The notes beneath the pieces were generated by a model. It made no database searches and was not told where the DNA came from. It worked only from the letters and a program-made list of their open reading frames with translations. The position numbers and the translations under genes were made by a program. DNA of 64,000 bases from Cryptomeria japonica (taxonomy: Eukaryota; Streptophyta; Pinopsida; Cupressales; Cupressaceae): NCBI RefSeq assembly GCF_030272615.1, contig NC_081409.1:472310573-472374572 (forward strand). Direction: 5' to 3'. Shown here in pieces: positions 10,176 to 22,435 of the stretch (position 1 is the stretch's first letter; every line of letters starts with the position of its first letter).

Positions 10176-11290
10176 TTTATCTGATAAGTTTGAAGGTACA
10201 AGTAGACCTAAACTTGAAAAGGATGATAATGAGGAAAAGTTTGTGATCATTGAACCCAAAGCAAAGAATAATGAACAACTGGAAAATGCAAAACTAGGTG
10301 CTCAACCGATGAGCAATGACAGTGAAAATGATGAATCTAATGAAGAAGATGCATAACCGACATATACAATACCTAGATATGTCAAACTGAATCATTCACA
10401 AGAATCGATAATTGGTGATAAGAATGCAGGTGTGTAAACCATGAGAAAGATCAGAGAGAATTCATATTTGATGTCTACAATTGAACTGAAGATAGTTAAG
10501 AAAGCAATAAAGGATGATGATTGGGTGAAGGAAAGGAATGAAGAATTAGATCAAATTGAGAAGAATTAGACATGGTCACTTGTTCCTAGGCCAGAGGATA
10601 GAAATGTAATTGGAACAAAATGGGTCTTTAGGAATAAATTGGATGAAGAAGGAAGGATTGTAAGAAAAAAGGTAAGGTTAGTCTGCAAAAGGTATGCTCA
10701 AGAGGAAGGTGAGGACTATGATGAAACATTTGCACCTGTTGCTAGATTGGAAGGTGTAAGAATTCTACTGGCATTTTCTACATATAAAGGATTCAAAGTC
10801 TACCAAATGGATGTCAAGTCAGCCTTTCTAAATGGGATTCTAGAAGAAGTATACATTAAACAACCTGATAGATTTTCCTTGATTGATGATAAAGACATGG
10901 TGTGTAAATTGCACAAAGCTTTGTATGGTCTTAAGCAGGCACCAAGAGCATGGTATGAGAGATTACATGCACATTTGACCAAGATTGGATTCCAACATAC
11001 TAGTGAGGACAACAATATTTATTTGAAGACTGATGGAGACAAGATGTTGATAGCATAAGTGTTTGTTGATGATATAATTTTTGGTGGAAATGATGATATG
11101 TGTATGGAATTTTCTAGTATAATGAAAAAGGAATTTAAAATGTCTCTAATTAAGTTCTTTATTGGCTTATAGGTCCAGCAACTGGATGGTGGTATCTTTA
11201 TTTGTCAGACCAAGTATATCAAAGAGGTGTTGAAGACTTTCGGCATGGAAGACTCCAAACCGGTAGGTACACTGATGGTGACTGGTTGCA
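10176..11290 (+). pseudogene. Copia A reverse transcriptase
   Basis: After an acidic linker (10176-10356) the RT follows in broken frames. VPRPEDRNVIGTKWVFRNKL is followed by [33 protein letters not shown] and [17 protein letters not shown]. The catalytic box is VFVDDIIFGG (11060-11085), after an in-frame TAA at 11056. QTKYIKEVLKTFGMEDSKPV ends the domain. Stops at 10354, 10436, 10567 and 11171 disable it. Confidence 0.88.
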
Positions 11291-11820
11291 AGTTGTCAAA
11301 AGAAGATGATTCCCCTGTTGTTAGTGAAAAAGAGTATAGATCTATGATTGGAAAGCTACATTATGTTGTCCATAGCAAACAGGATATTTCTCATGTTGCT
11401 GGATTAGTTGCAAGATTTCAAAAAGAACCTAAAGAAAGTCACATGGTGGCTGTGAAGAGAATTTTTTGGTATCTCAAAGGCACAATAGACTATGGTTTAT
11501 GGTATCCCTATAAAGGTGATTTTACTTTGAATGTCTTTACTGATGCTGATTGGGTAGGTAATGTTGATGATCGAAAAAGCACAACTGATGGAGCTTTTCT
11601 ACTTGGAGGAAGATTAGTGGCATGGATGAGCAAGAAACAAACTTGTTTCTCAATCTATAGCTGAAACTACGTATGTTGTTGTATCTATGAATTGCATGTA
11701 AGCAATATGGATGAGACATGTGTTAGAAGGATTCAAGATAGATATGTTAGAACCGGTGACTATCTATTGTGATAATACAAGTGCAATCAATATTTCTAAA
11801 AATGTGAGAAGTTGAAGATC
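11291..11820 (+). pseudogene. Copia A RNase H, internally deleted
   Basis: It has FTDADWVGNVDDRKSTT and the SKKQTC box. A frameshift at about 11640 then loses the STAEAEY part. After CNQYF*K (equivalent to SAINISKN) the next 60 codons present in copia C (TKHIE... to DIFTKPL) are absent. Sequence passes straight to the 3' untranslated region at about 11805. The catalytic domain is therefore incomplete by deletion as well as by frameshift. Confidence 0.82.
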
Positions 11821-11942
11821 AGATTGAGTGAAGCATTGGTTTAGGGGGAGATGTAAAGGAGAGATCATGTGATATCGGCAAGCAAGCTAATGGTGATGAT
11901 TGTATTCCGATTGTGTATCTAATTAGTATTGCCATCAATACC

Positions 11943-11954
11943 AAAGTGGGAGAT
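11943..11954 (+). promoter_or_regulatory. Polypurine tract of copia A
   Basis: AAAGTGGGAGAT directly precedes the 3' LTR. A second purine box (AGGGGGAGATG) lies near 11843. Extra upstream tracts are usual in Sireviruses. Confidence 0.8.
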
Positions 11955-13641
11955 TGTTGGCATGTGGCATAAGTGATGTAGATCAGGTCATGCAGTTAAA
12001 GTTGGATGACTACACTGGTAAATGATAGAAGTCTATTTATGATGAAGAGATTGAGATTCTATGAATATATGACATGATCAGTTATTTGTGTTGTCATTGC
12101 TGGGAACTGATGTTCCTGATGTTCCTGATGTTTTGTTTTAGCATCTAAGTGATTTGGTTTACCGGAAGATAGGGTTTACTGGTAGTGATATAAACTCTGT
12201 GAATTAGGACTTTAACCGGTAAAGAAGAATTGTTTTGATTGGATCGGTCAATTGGCAATGGTTGGTGATTTGTGGTTTGGATGGTGAACTTGTATCATGG
12301 AAAGATGTATGTGACTAGAACCAGAAATTGTGATGTTTACCAAAAGGCATGTTTCAAGTTTCTGATTAAGTTTTGCTAAGGTTTTAGTAGGGTTTAATGA
12401 CCGGTGAAGAAAACTTCAAACCGGTAATGATTTATGTTATGACGGTGATCAACAATGAGTCTACTTAAAGTTGGTAACATGACACAACCTTCGTGAAAGA
12501 TTTTATAGTTGTTTTAGTGCAATTCAAGGAAGATTTTCTTGGAAACCAACAAAATGCTTTGGAGAGTGTTTTGAAGATACCGATCGTATTTCCATGATGA
12601 GTTATGATCAATCAATGATTGATATTGCATTATAATTTGTTGTTATGATATGGACTATGATCTACAATGATCTTTTGTGATCTTATTATAAATTTTTGAT
12701 GTAATTAGGTTTTGTGGCCGACCTAGTTGAGATGGCTATTTATGTAGACACAATTGATGTTTATTGAGTCAGTGGTCTTAGAGAATGTGTTAAGCCATCC
12801 AAGTGAAGTGTGTAATCTTCTTGAGACTTGCAAAGTGTTGTATATAATTGGATCTGATCAAGCAAGCAGTGGAGTTCAAGAAAACATATCATTTTCTTAC
12901 TGTTGTTCCCTAATGGTTGCAGCAAGATAAATCCCTTGATTGGGTAGGTTCTAAGAGGCCTTAATCATTTAGGTCCCCTAACAGGGAAGCTCTAAAAAGA
13001 GTGTTAAATACTCTCACAAGGTTGATCCTAACAAATCATCAAGATCCAAATCAAGTTGCAAGGCAAATCCCCTAACCGTGTGACTCCTGATAGGGTCTGC
13101 TCTTAACCAGGTGTATTGTAAGCTTCTAACAAGGCTAAGCTCCAAATAGGGCATACTTTGAAAGAGTACAAATATTTGTGGGTGCCAACTCCCACCGTAT
13201 TTTTTTCCCTATTTGGGTTTCCATGTCAAAAAATTATGGTGTTCATGTGTGGAATGTTTTTCATGTGATGTTCTTATTTATATTTCATTTCATGCATTAT
13301 TTTTGAGAAACCGGTTATGATGTTTTATCAAAAGTTTATCAGAGGTTATCGGTACTGATAATAAATTGTTTGAGAAAGTTTTTGATCTTATTGATAAGGT
13401 TAATGAATTGGTAACTGATCAAGTTTATATGATTACTTTGGTGGTGAAAGTATTGGTAAATGATTTGATTAATGTGTTAAGCAAATCTAGTAAAGAGGTT
13501 ATTAGATCTAATTACAGAAGTTGAGATATTTTTTAGATCTGAGATAAGCTGAAATGAGTTTGATTTCGAGTTTAAGTTGAATTGGTCTTAATATTGATTC
13601 ACCCCCCTCTAAGTATTAACCAGATTCTCATAGGAATAGCA
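11955..13641 (+). mobile_element. 3' LTR of copia A
   Basis: 1687 bp, starting TGTTGGCATGTGGCAT, collinear with the 5' LTR. It has a TGATGTTCC triplication (12110-12133) where the 5' LTR has one unit. It ends AATAGCA and is followed by the target duplication AGGAG. Confidence 0.9.
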
Positions 13642-13646
13642 AGGAG

Positions 13647-14470
13647 AGACCTAAAAAAGATCTATTCGGGCCAATCAACAAGATTAAACACAACAAAAAC
13701 ACAAGGATATGATGGAGGAAATGTAGAACTGAATGAATTATATCATGACAACTATTTAAAATCAACTGGTAGCACCCGGGTTACAAAAATTGGCTCACTG
13801 GCCTACTAAAACATGCTTAATTATAAAACAAGTCACAACCAAGACCTCAAATATTTAGATCTATCTTCTATGTTCTATCTCTTAGCTTATTTCTAGTTTC
13901 TTACATTATAATGCTCAATTAAAATGATTTATATGATCCAAAGGGATCTAGTCGGCCCAAAAGGATCAAATGTCGATGAACAAGACCTAATGTGTAAAAA
14001 AAACAAGGTCAACCTCTGCCAAAGAAATTCCTCTAGAAAATCCAAAGGATGAAGTGTAGATCAAAGGGAAGGTCGACCACATGCCAAGGAAATGAAAATC
14101 AATGCTCAGGGCTCCACAAGCTATGGAAGGGATCTAGTAGATTACAACCAAGCAACCGGTACCAGAAAACTATCTTGTAAACCGGTAGTGATAACTTGCC
14201 AGAAAATGATCCAAATGCTCGACGGTTTGGGAATAAGGTAGATGATCATGTCCTTAAGCAAAATCCAACTCCATGAGATCTGGTGAGCCAATGCCTGAAA
14301 ATACAGAATGAAATGCAAGACATAAAGGAAATATTTTTTTGGTTGATGTAAGATTGCCATGAGCCAGGGATGCTCCTACATTAGTAAAGAGGCAACACCT
14401 TATGTGTATGTTTTGGAAAAATAGAACTTCTCCTCTTCTTAAGTTTAACATGAAGATTAGGGTTTAAACT
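13647..14470 (-). mobile_element. Probable 5' LTR remnant of gypsy K
   Basis: When copia A and one AGGAG are removed, this segment abuts K's primer site on the minus strand. That is where K's 5' LTR must lie. On the minus strand it has an LTR-like layout: an intergenic-type upstream part, CATTATAATGTAAGAAACTAG (13900-13920), then a T-rich stretch up to the PBS. The right boundary was not found, and there is no second LTR for comparison. No coding is seen. Confidence 0.4.
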
Positions 14471-17400
14471 CAGGAAGAAACAAATTGTTTGAATGGATCA
14501 CTGCATTCAGGGTTGTTTCTAGTTGTAACAGGTCTTTACTGAGGATGGCAATCAAATTTACCTCTTCATCTGTTGTTTGAATGTGAAATATGCATTGTAA
14601 CTGATGGATATTGTATAATAAAGGGGATTCAAGATTGCCTCATGAAGAAAGATTAATCTATATCTCAGGTATGATCCCATCTCATGCTCACTTGAGAAGA
14701 CTATACATAAAGCATTGATTTATTAGATAATAAGAGGATTCATGAGATAAAAATATTTGAAGATACAATATGATATAGCATAGCTACACCTTAGTTTAAT
14801 ATCTCTTACAAAGCTATAGGTTTTCCAAAAGAAAGTGTTGAAATAAGATATTTTTTGCATCTTACACCAAAGCCCTATCCTGGTCTTTTTTTAGCTTCAT
14901 TTATTTCTTGGTTTAAGGGTATATTGATAAAATTTTAAGCAAGATAATAGGACAGTCCCATCAATCCTAAGATCAACAAAGATTAGTCTATAATGTACAA
15001 TGATAGACCACAAAATGATGGTATTCAGAAATAAGAGTGAGCATGATAGTGAAGACCAATGAGCAAATCAATAGTGATAATCCAATGACATATGTTTTTG
15101 GTAGTCTTGAAAGATATAAAATTTTTTCACAGTGATAAGGGTTTAGTCCTTTAACAAATTATTGTAAAAGAGTCATTCATAGTCAATATAGGGTAGTGAA
15201 TAGAAAAGGAGAGCCAATAAAGTAAAATAATTGTCTTGGGTAGTTTGTAAAAGAAAGATCACAATAGAAGTCATGAAATCCCAAAAGCAAGGTCTTTAGA
15301 ACAACTATCATAGCTCGAGATCCTCAACAAAAAAAATGATGAAAGGGACTCAAAGATATTGCTCTCAAGGTAATGTGTAAAGAGTTTTGTATAGACAATC
15401 CACTTGTACAAAGATTAGGAAAAGATCTCAAAGATTCATAGAGAAGTATGATCAATGACAACATCAAATGAGTCAATGAAAGGACATTAGTAAGAACAAA
15501 ACAATCCAAACATAGTGAATAAGAGTGAAAAGGAATACTACAGTCACTATATTAGGACAACAAAGGCCATAACAATAAAAGAACAATTAAAATATGACAG
15601 TGACAAACCCAAATGCAAGCACTCATAGAGAACATAAAGTATTGCAAAGATTAGAGAAACCAAAGCTTGGAAAAGGCATGCATTGAAGAACTGAAGACAA
15701 ATCAATCATCAAATATCCGAAACCATAACAATGCAATCATCAACAAGGATTATTATGGCCTTCCATTACTGTTGCAACACTAACTAGTTATAGGGGGGAA
15801 TCTTAGAGTAGTCCTAGCAATAGACAAGCAAGTTAATACTTGAAAATCTTAAAGGGCCCTAAACAGAATCACCCATACCCAAAAGGATGATGACATAAAG
15901 ATCAACCATTGTTATATGATTGAGCAGTTATCAAAATCAAGAAAGCAACCCATAACTTGGAGAAAGTTTTGATAAGAGAATGATAATGAATTTCTCCACC
16001 AAGGAAACTAAATATGACAAAGGCTCATTGACACTACCTCAAAAGCAGTCCCAAGTCAGGAAGGCTGGTACATGATCATTTATAGAAAAGGAACATATAA
16101 TGATAAAAGGCTCTCTTCATAGGACAGTGATAGAGTTTTAAGATTTTGATAGAGATGTTTTGGAAACAAAGGTAAGTGAAGTCACAAGTTGTTGACAGTG
16201 TATGTCCATACCATAAAGAAGATAGTGAAATACAAATTTTAGGCATGGTTGACGATGTGTTGTAAGCAAAGGAAAAATCAAGCTTCAACAACAAAGCCTT
16301 AATATTATGAAGAAAAATCAATAAGGACCTAAAAGGGACAATATTTTTGCCAGTTCTAAATATATATCCAAGATCAATGAGGGTGCAATAAGTATAACAT
16401 GGTTCACAACCTCAACAAGATAAGATAAAGGGGCAATGTTGCTTATCACAGTCCCAACAATTGTAGTAAATTTAAAACAAAGAATAGATCTAGATGAGTT
16501 TTGATAAGGAAAGCCACCAAAACATAGCCAAAGTGTAGTCAAGACTGTGAAGAGAATGATATGAGCAAAACAAGATAGTCACAAAGCTCTAAGACAACAT
16601 AACAGGGCAGGCTTAGTAAGAAATGAAAGGAGGTTAGAGGATTACATCATAATATGAAAGAAAGGTCATATAGATATAGTAATAGTACAAAATAATTAGT
16701 TAAGAGGGAAAAAACCATAACTAAGAACTTTATAAAAGATCAAGGCAGATTCAAAGAGTTTCAAAACAATCCAAATTATGGATAGCATGATATTTGTTTA
16801 CAACCAATGACTAAATAAATCATAAAACTATAACCATGAAGACATAGTTTGCAACATCAAACAACAGTAAGCTTACAAAGATGACAATGTAAAAGAAAAA
16901 GTCACCAAGAAAACTATGAAGCAAACTATGAAGCAAACTATGAAGTTGCAGCCAAAGGATACAAGCAACATTCATGGAATAGGAATATAGAGGCGTCTTT
17001 TGTCACAAATGACTATCTAAAGGTCAAAGACAATTTTTTTAAGATCACAAAGAATTTAAATAAATGGAGAGAATAATCAAGTAAATAGAAAATGCAGTCA
17101 TAATATGATTGAGATAGAGAAAAGGAAAGTCTTGACAGAGATAAAGTCAAGACGATGTGACCATAATGTTATGAAAAGGGTAGGGTTGTAAACCAAGAAG
17201 ACGATATACTCCAAGGATGAATGAAATGAGCCACAAAGAATATACACACAAGAAAAGTGCAGTCATGTCTATTATGAGCATCAGGACAATGATTGCACCA
17301 AAAAGTGAAGTCAAACCTTTTTGAGCAGAGAAGACACAGTAAATATGACAAAAATCATTGACAAACTAAGAATTAGACCCATGACTGCCGTAAGACCTCA

Positions 17401-18619
17401 GTCCATTGTCATTTCATGGAAAAATTATGCCAAATTCCAATGCAAGGCACAATGGTACCAAAGAGAAAGAAGCTAATCATGATCACTATTCTTATAAAAA
17501 CAAAGCCAATAGGGAGTAATATAGTGTTGTCACTACTCTAAAGGGCAAATACAACAAAGTATTTTCTTATCACAATCCTGATCATGTCAAGAAATAGTGA
17601 AGGCTTTGAGGACTAAAGTCATTATTTCCTATCAAACAACTATACTCATCTCAAGAAAATGAAAGACGTTAATGTTTTAAGGAAAATACAAGGATATTGT
17701 ATCTCAAATCAATATTTGATAGATTGAAATAATGAAAAGATGGAAAACCCTACGCCTAATGAAGATTTACCTTAGCCTTAAAGCCCAACAACAGTGAGAA
17801 ATTAGTTAACTTCACCAAACAAACAATTCATAATTAGTTGGCAACCATGAGGTGGAGTTAAAAGAGTATATTATAGTTGAATGCCTAAAAGTTAGGAGTT
17901 TAAGAGGTGTTCAAAGTAGTTCACAATAGGTGAGATTCAATTAATAACTCCTCATGGGTAAAACACTAGTTGAGATAAGTTTTGCAACAGTCTATGGTTA
18001 GTTACAATCAATTTTGACTCCTTTTTCAAGCCTTTAACCTTAAATTCGACCAAAGGAAGACATATCATGCAATTTGTAGATTCAATCAAGGTGGAGACAA
18101 CCAGTTAAAGAGTGAGATTGAGGAGACACAATAGTTCTTCTTCAACTCTTTCGAGACTTCTTCTCTATAAGTATTTTCTTTTTCTATCTTTCTTAGTTAG
18201 TTATGTTCTCTCTTCCTTTTTCTTTCAATGGGGCATGAAGCATTGTGACTTGTAATGCTCACTCTTGAGCAAACTCTTGTTTCATTTTGGATTGACTTGA
18301 TCATACCTTTATTTTGTGTGATGGAAATGATTTTACTTATATGGTGCATGGACATTGATTATGACTACTTACGTTTTCAGTTGGTGATTTTGATGATAGA
18401 CATTACATGATCTTATACTATTGATGTTAATTACTATGCTCATGACTAGTTATGATTTCTAGATGGATAGTAATGGTATTTTGGTTATCATGTTCTTTGA
18501 TAGATTTCATGGATCATGCCTCATTTTGGAATGGATATAATAACCCTAGTTTAATTTACTTATGATGCGATGTTTCATGATTTGTATGCTCACTGTATGG
18601 ATACTATTTGACAGTCTTC
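14471..18619. other. Unassigned non-coding DNA
   Basis: The plus strand is purine- and A-rich, with no frame showing a recognisable domain. The longest frames (up to 81 codons, minus strand) have low-complexity Ser/Leu/Phe composition. The only structure seen is a 12-bp tandem repeat (ACTATGAAGCAA, three copies, 16914-16947) and a TATA-like CTATAAGTATTTTC near 18165, followed by T/C-rich sequence. It may be old LTR or retroelement leader; I cannot assign it. Confidence 0.5.
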
Positions 18620-20204
18620 ATGGGGGATCAACACCACATCACTCATTACGAGCGTGATGTGTCATTGCAATATCCCTCCACTTGCCTATCTTGTATGTAT
18701 ATATATATATATATATGTATATTCCCATGTATCTTTGTTGTGGTTGCAGGGTTGTAGGTACCTAGACATTCATTCCTCCCGAGCAACTGGGTGCGAGCTC
18801 CCCTGGCTTTACAGGTGTGAGCGTGTCTTTCCTGATGGCAAATATATGGTTTGGAGATGTCATTGGTTCCCTACCCACACTCTAGGTCTAGGTTGTCATA
18901 AATCCTTGTCATCAGTCTTGGCGAATTCCACCTTGTCGAGTCGGTCGTCGTAAGTTGTGAGTATGTGGCATGGTGAGTTTGATTGTTTAGCTTATTTAAT
19001 TTATTTACTTGTGATTTATTGACTATAGTAATCGATTAATTATTTAATCTATTTAATCGTGATTTTTATTTAGTGATGGATTGATTAATTAATTTATTTT
19101 AATATTGGAGATAAATGATTTATCATAATTTTATGATTATTTAATAATAAATTATGACTTTTTCTAGTGACAGTATTAATTTTATTTATTACGATTTAGC
19201 GATTTTTGTTTATTTAATTATTTTCGCTATTGAATTTAAACTAATGTTTAATTGAGATTCTATTTAATATTTAATGTTTTCAGTTGATTTAAATTATTGC
19301 ATTTATTTATTGATTTCGCTTTAATTACTTTATTATTTAATGTTGATTTTGATTTTTGATTTATCTATTATGAGTTGATTATTTAATGTTTAAATAATAT
19401 TTTGATTTTTATGAGAGTGAGAGCAATATGTTTCTAATTTTGATTTTTAATTAATTGGATTTTGAAATCCCATAAAAGAAATGGGAACTATAGATTATTA
19501 TATTATATAGTTGTAGAGGGAGGAATATTTCAAAATGAAATATTTCTATTGGCCGATTAGAAGGCTAGGGTTTTTTAATTTCTCTTCTGGATTTTTAATA
19601 TGTTGTCGTGAATTTCATTTTGGGGGTTCTTGTTCTTTCTCTTTTTTCTTCTCTTCTACGACTATTTTCTAGGAGCATTTTTGGACGATTTGGAATTTGT
19701 GGATTGGAGTTTTTGTGCTTGAAGAGTTTGTGCTATAGCTGGAAGCAGTGGTCAAGATTCTTCACTAGAGGCTTTCTTCCATACCACAGGAGAGAGGTTG
19801 GCCTCTTGTTTTCCTCCCTTTCTTTTGTATTGTTATTGGATCTTATTGTTGTTTATCTTTATTATGTTTGAAATTGTTGAATGAGGTAATGGAGACTGTA
19901 TTATTATGAAATCTGATTGGAGAGAATGCTTGCTGTTGAAATCCATGTTTATATTTATCAATCTTTCTCTGTTAAAACCCTATTTATGATTTATGAAATT
20001 TGCAAATTGGGTGTATTGCCTGTTGTTATCACATTATTCCCTTTTTATTTTAGAGACAAATTTATTTACAACACCCTTATTTTGGATGGGTTGCTGGATG
20101 TGTGCTAACCCATATCTTATTTTATTCTTCCTACTGCTATTTGCCTTGTCACCCCATTCATTTTACCTTTTTGTTGTTGATGTATTTTGGTTGACACATA
20201 CCAT
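18620..20204 (+). mobile_element. LTR-like host sequence (element E), left part
   Basis: It has no coding. It contains a short inverted repeat ACATCAC...GTGATGT (18636-18660), a (TA)n run, a GC-richer block (18750-18950), and a long AT-rich tract with TTTAATTAATT repeats (18980-19500). The phrase GGCTAGGGTTTTTTAATTTC (19562-19581) precedes T/C-rich sequence, much like the promoter and R region of a gypsy LTR. It continues across the copia B insertion at 41180. Assignment to an LTR is by composition only. Confidence 0.35.
18696..18720. repeat. (TA)n microsatellite
   Basis: Nearly uninterrupted TA dinucleotides, about 12 units, flanked by TGTATG/TGTAT. Confidence 0.9.
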
Positions 20205-20471
20205 CGGTTTGGTGCCTAGCACCACCCACGATGTGGTGGTGTGTTGTTGCACCACCACCATGTCATGGTGGGTTGTTTGCACCCCCTCATGACATAGAAG
20301 GTACAAAAACACCAACCATGTCGTGGTGGTTCCTAGCACCACTCACGATGAGTGAGTGATGAGACACCTCCCATATCCTGGAGGGTGCAAGCACCACCCC
20401 ACGACATGGTGAGTGCAGCTGCACCACCATATCATGGTGGGTGCAGATACACCACCACAATGTGGTGGGTT
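20205..20471. repeat. Minisatellite of imperfect palindromes
   Basis: Eight or nine units of about 27-35 bp follow the form GCACCACC-(N)-ATG-(N)-GGTGGGTGC, for example GCACCACCATATCATGGTGG (20421-20440). Each unit can fold on itself, because CACCACC pairs with GGTGGTG. The array ends directly at the copia B target site. Confidence 0.8.
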
Positions 20472-20476
20472 CTTTG

Positions 20477-21709
20477 AGTTGGCCATTTGGAGGAAAATAT
20501 TATGTGTTGCATTAATTTTTTGTCATTGATGTCAACACTAGCTGTTTTGGCTTCTTTACTGGTATCCTTCTGGTCCCGATAGGTTGTTTGGTTTCTGGTT
20601 GGATTGGATCATCATGATCCAATGTGTTTGGGTAATGGAATTGGCTTATTCATGCTACTATGATTCATGTTTAGTTAGTTGGTTTTGATTTGGTGATCGA
20701 ATGCTATACTGTTTGCTAGTAAGCTTGGTTTGTTGTTCCGGTGAGGGTTTCACCGGTAGAATTTTGTTGAAGATATTTGATGATATGCATAACTAGTGTT
20801 GGTGTGGATTCTAGTGGAGATTAAGGATGCTGATGGTGATCATGCTCGAGACTTAGTTGATTGGGATTATTGCTTTAGCATGTGTGGACCTATATTGGGT
20901 CTCAATATTGTCTAGGTTATGGACCGACTTAATTTAACGTGTGGATTGGACCTCTCGATGTGTTTCTGAGATGTCTTATGGGTTGGACATTATTTGTTTG
21001 GTCTCAGGCCGACATGTTTTGTAATTATGTAATTAGTTTATTGTCTGGTGGCTGACCTGATTGTTTATGGTTGAGGGTTTGTATATATATGATGTAAGAT
21101 CTCATTGTAGATCATATGGCATAGATATAAAAATGGGAAATGGATATGTAAGGAGCAAATAATATAATAGTCATTCAGGCTGAGGATTTGGTCGATCATT
21201 GGTGATTGAATTGGTTTTATGTAAGAGGATTTAGTCCTCCGGTATTGAGCTTAACCAGGACTATATTCAGGCATAGGATATGTTATCTTTGCAGTTCATT
21301 CATTTCTCTGGATTGTAGTATAGATTTCTATGTATTCAGTGAGATTCCTTTTGTGATGAGCAGTGTGCTCTAGGCTATTGGCCTTCCTCCAAGTGTAGGC
21401 CCCTCAATTGTAATTCACATACTTACTGCAGAAGTATTATCTAACTGTGGGAAGGCTTCCCACCATGGTTTTTCCCTTTACTGGGTTTTCCACATATAAA
21501 TCTTGGTGTCATGTGGATGGTATTTATTCTTTGATTATTTATTATGCTTAATTGGTTTATCTGTTATTTTAGTAATTGGTTTATGCATTTCGGTATTGAT
21601 ATTTTGGGTTCTGGTATTAAAGTTTTAATTGCTTAAGGTTCCAATAATCTGGTGACAACTGATTCACCCCCCCCTCTCAATTGTCTTTCAGTTATTGAAC
21701 TGTCTAACA
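20477..21709 (+). mobile_element. 5' LTR of copia B
   Basis: 1233 bp, ending GTCTAACA. It has TATA-like TTTGTATATATATGATG (21076-21092), a GTGGG...CCCAC hairpin with GGTTTTTCCC (21447-21475), and the ACTGATTCACCCCCCCCTCTC block near the end. All are shared with the LTRs of A and C. Confidence 0.9.
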
Positions 21710-21711
21710 AT

Positions 21712-21723
21712 TGGTATCAAAGA
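21712..21723 (+). promoter_or_regulatory. Primer-binding site of copia B
   Basis: TGGTATCAAAGA matches the initiator-Met site TGGTATCAGAGC at 10 of 12 positions; it has decayed by G-to-A at position 9. Confidence 0.8.
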
Positions 21724-21766
21724 TTTGGTCCTCTTTGCAAAAGCTTAACCACTTGAGGAAGATCCT

Positions 21767-22435
21767 ATGGTGACTAATAGTTCAAGTTCATTTTCTTCTA
21801 TCTTTTGGAGAGATATTCCTAGGCTTGATGGAACAAATTACAGAGTATGGAAGATTTGGATGGAGAATCATCTGAGATGTCTTGATAAGGAGATTTGGGA
21901 GATCACAGAGAATGGTGTTACACCTTGTAATCCAACATCTGGCAATCCTCCTCTGACAAACTTGGATACGAAGCTTAAGAATGATTGTAGAGCAAGAGAA
22001 GCCCTCTTGTGTGTACTTTCTGCTTAAAAAATAATGGGATTAACTAACAAATCATCTACAAAGGCTATATGGGACAAGCTGGAGACTCTTAATGAAGGTG
22101 ACCATACTGTGAAGATTGCTAAACTTGATGGTTACCGGGTGAGATATGAAAAACTTGAAGATGGAAAAAGATGAAAGGAGTACTGAATTCATGGGAAGGG
22201 TAAATGAGATTGTTATGGGAATTCAATATTATGGTTAAACTCTGAGTGAAGATAAAATTGTTTCTAAAGTTATAAGATATTTACCACTGACTTACAAGAT
22301 TAAGGCTACTACAATTAATGAATTGAGAACAATGGATAATAATTTTGTCAACAAAGATACCTTGGTTGGGAAATTATCTACTTTTGAGCTTGAAGAATTT
22401 GGACCTTCTAGAGCTGCGAAGTTTGTGTTGGCATA
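21767..22435 (+). pseudogene. Copia B gag, N-terminal part
   Basis: ATG 21767 begins MVTNSSSSFSSIFWRDIPRL with DGTNYRVWKIWMENHL, the DUF4219 gag start. The frame stops at 22026 and continues with NKSSTKAIWDKLETLNEGD in the same frame. Further indels follow at about 22160-22200. ELEEFGPSRAAKF is then cut by the copia C LTR at 22436. The C-terminal part resumes at 36052 (KPAFHAS...). Before insertion it was one gag. Confidence 0.83.

Larger units (their letters stand above)
4669..13641 (+). mobile_element. Copia element A (Sirevirus-like), with nested solo LTR
   Basis: This is a complete LTR-to-LTR element. The 5' LTR starts TGTTGGCATGTGGCAT and the 3' LTR ends ...AATAGCA. It is flanked by a perfect 5-bp target duplication AGGAG (4664-4668 and 13642-13646). 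Internally it has an initiator-Met primer site, gag, protease, integrase, RT, a truncated RNase H and a polypurine tract. It interrupts gypsy K between its LTR and primer site. Length is 8973 bp, or about 7.4 kb without the nested solo LTR. Stops and frameshifts in every domain make it non-autonomous. Confidence 0.93.

Noticed and set aside
19608-20292. Open frames rich in Phe, Leu and Cys
   Set aside because: They come from T-rich LTR-like DNA and the CACCACC minisatellite. No domain, no conserved start, and overlapping frames are equally open.
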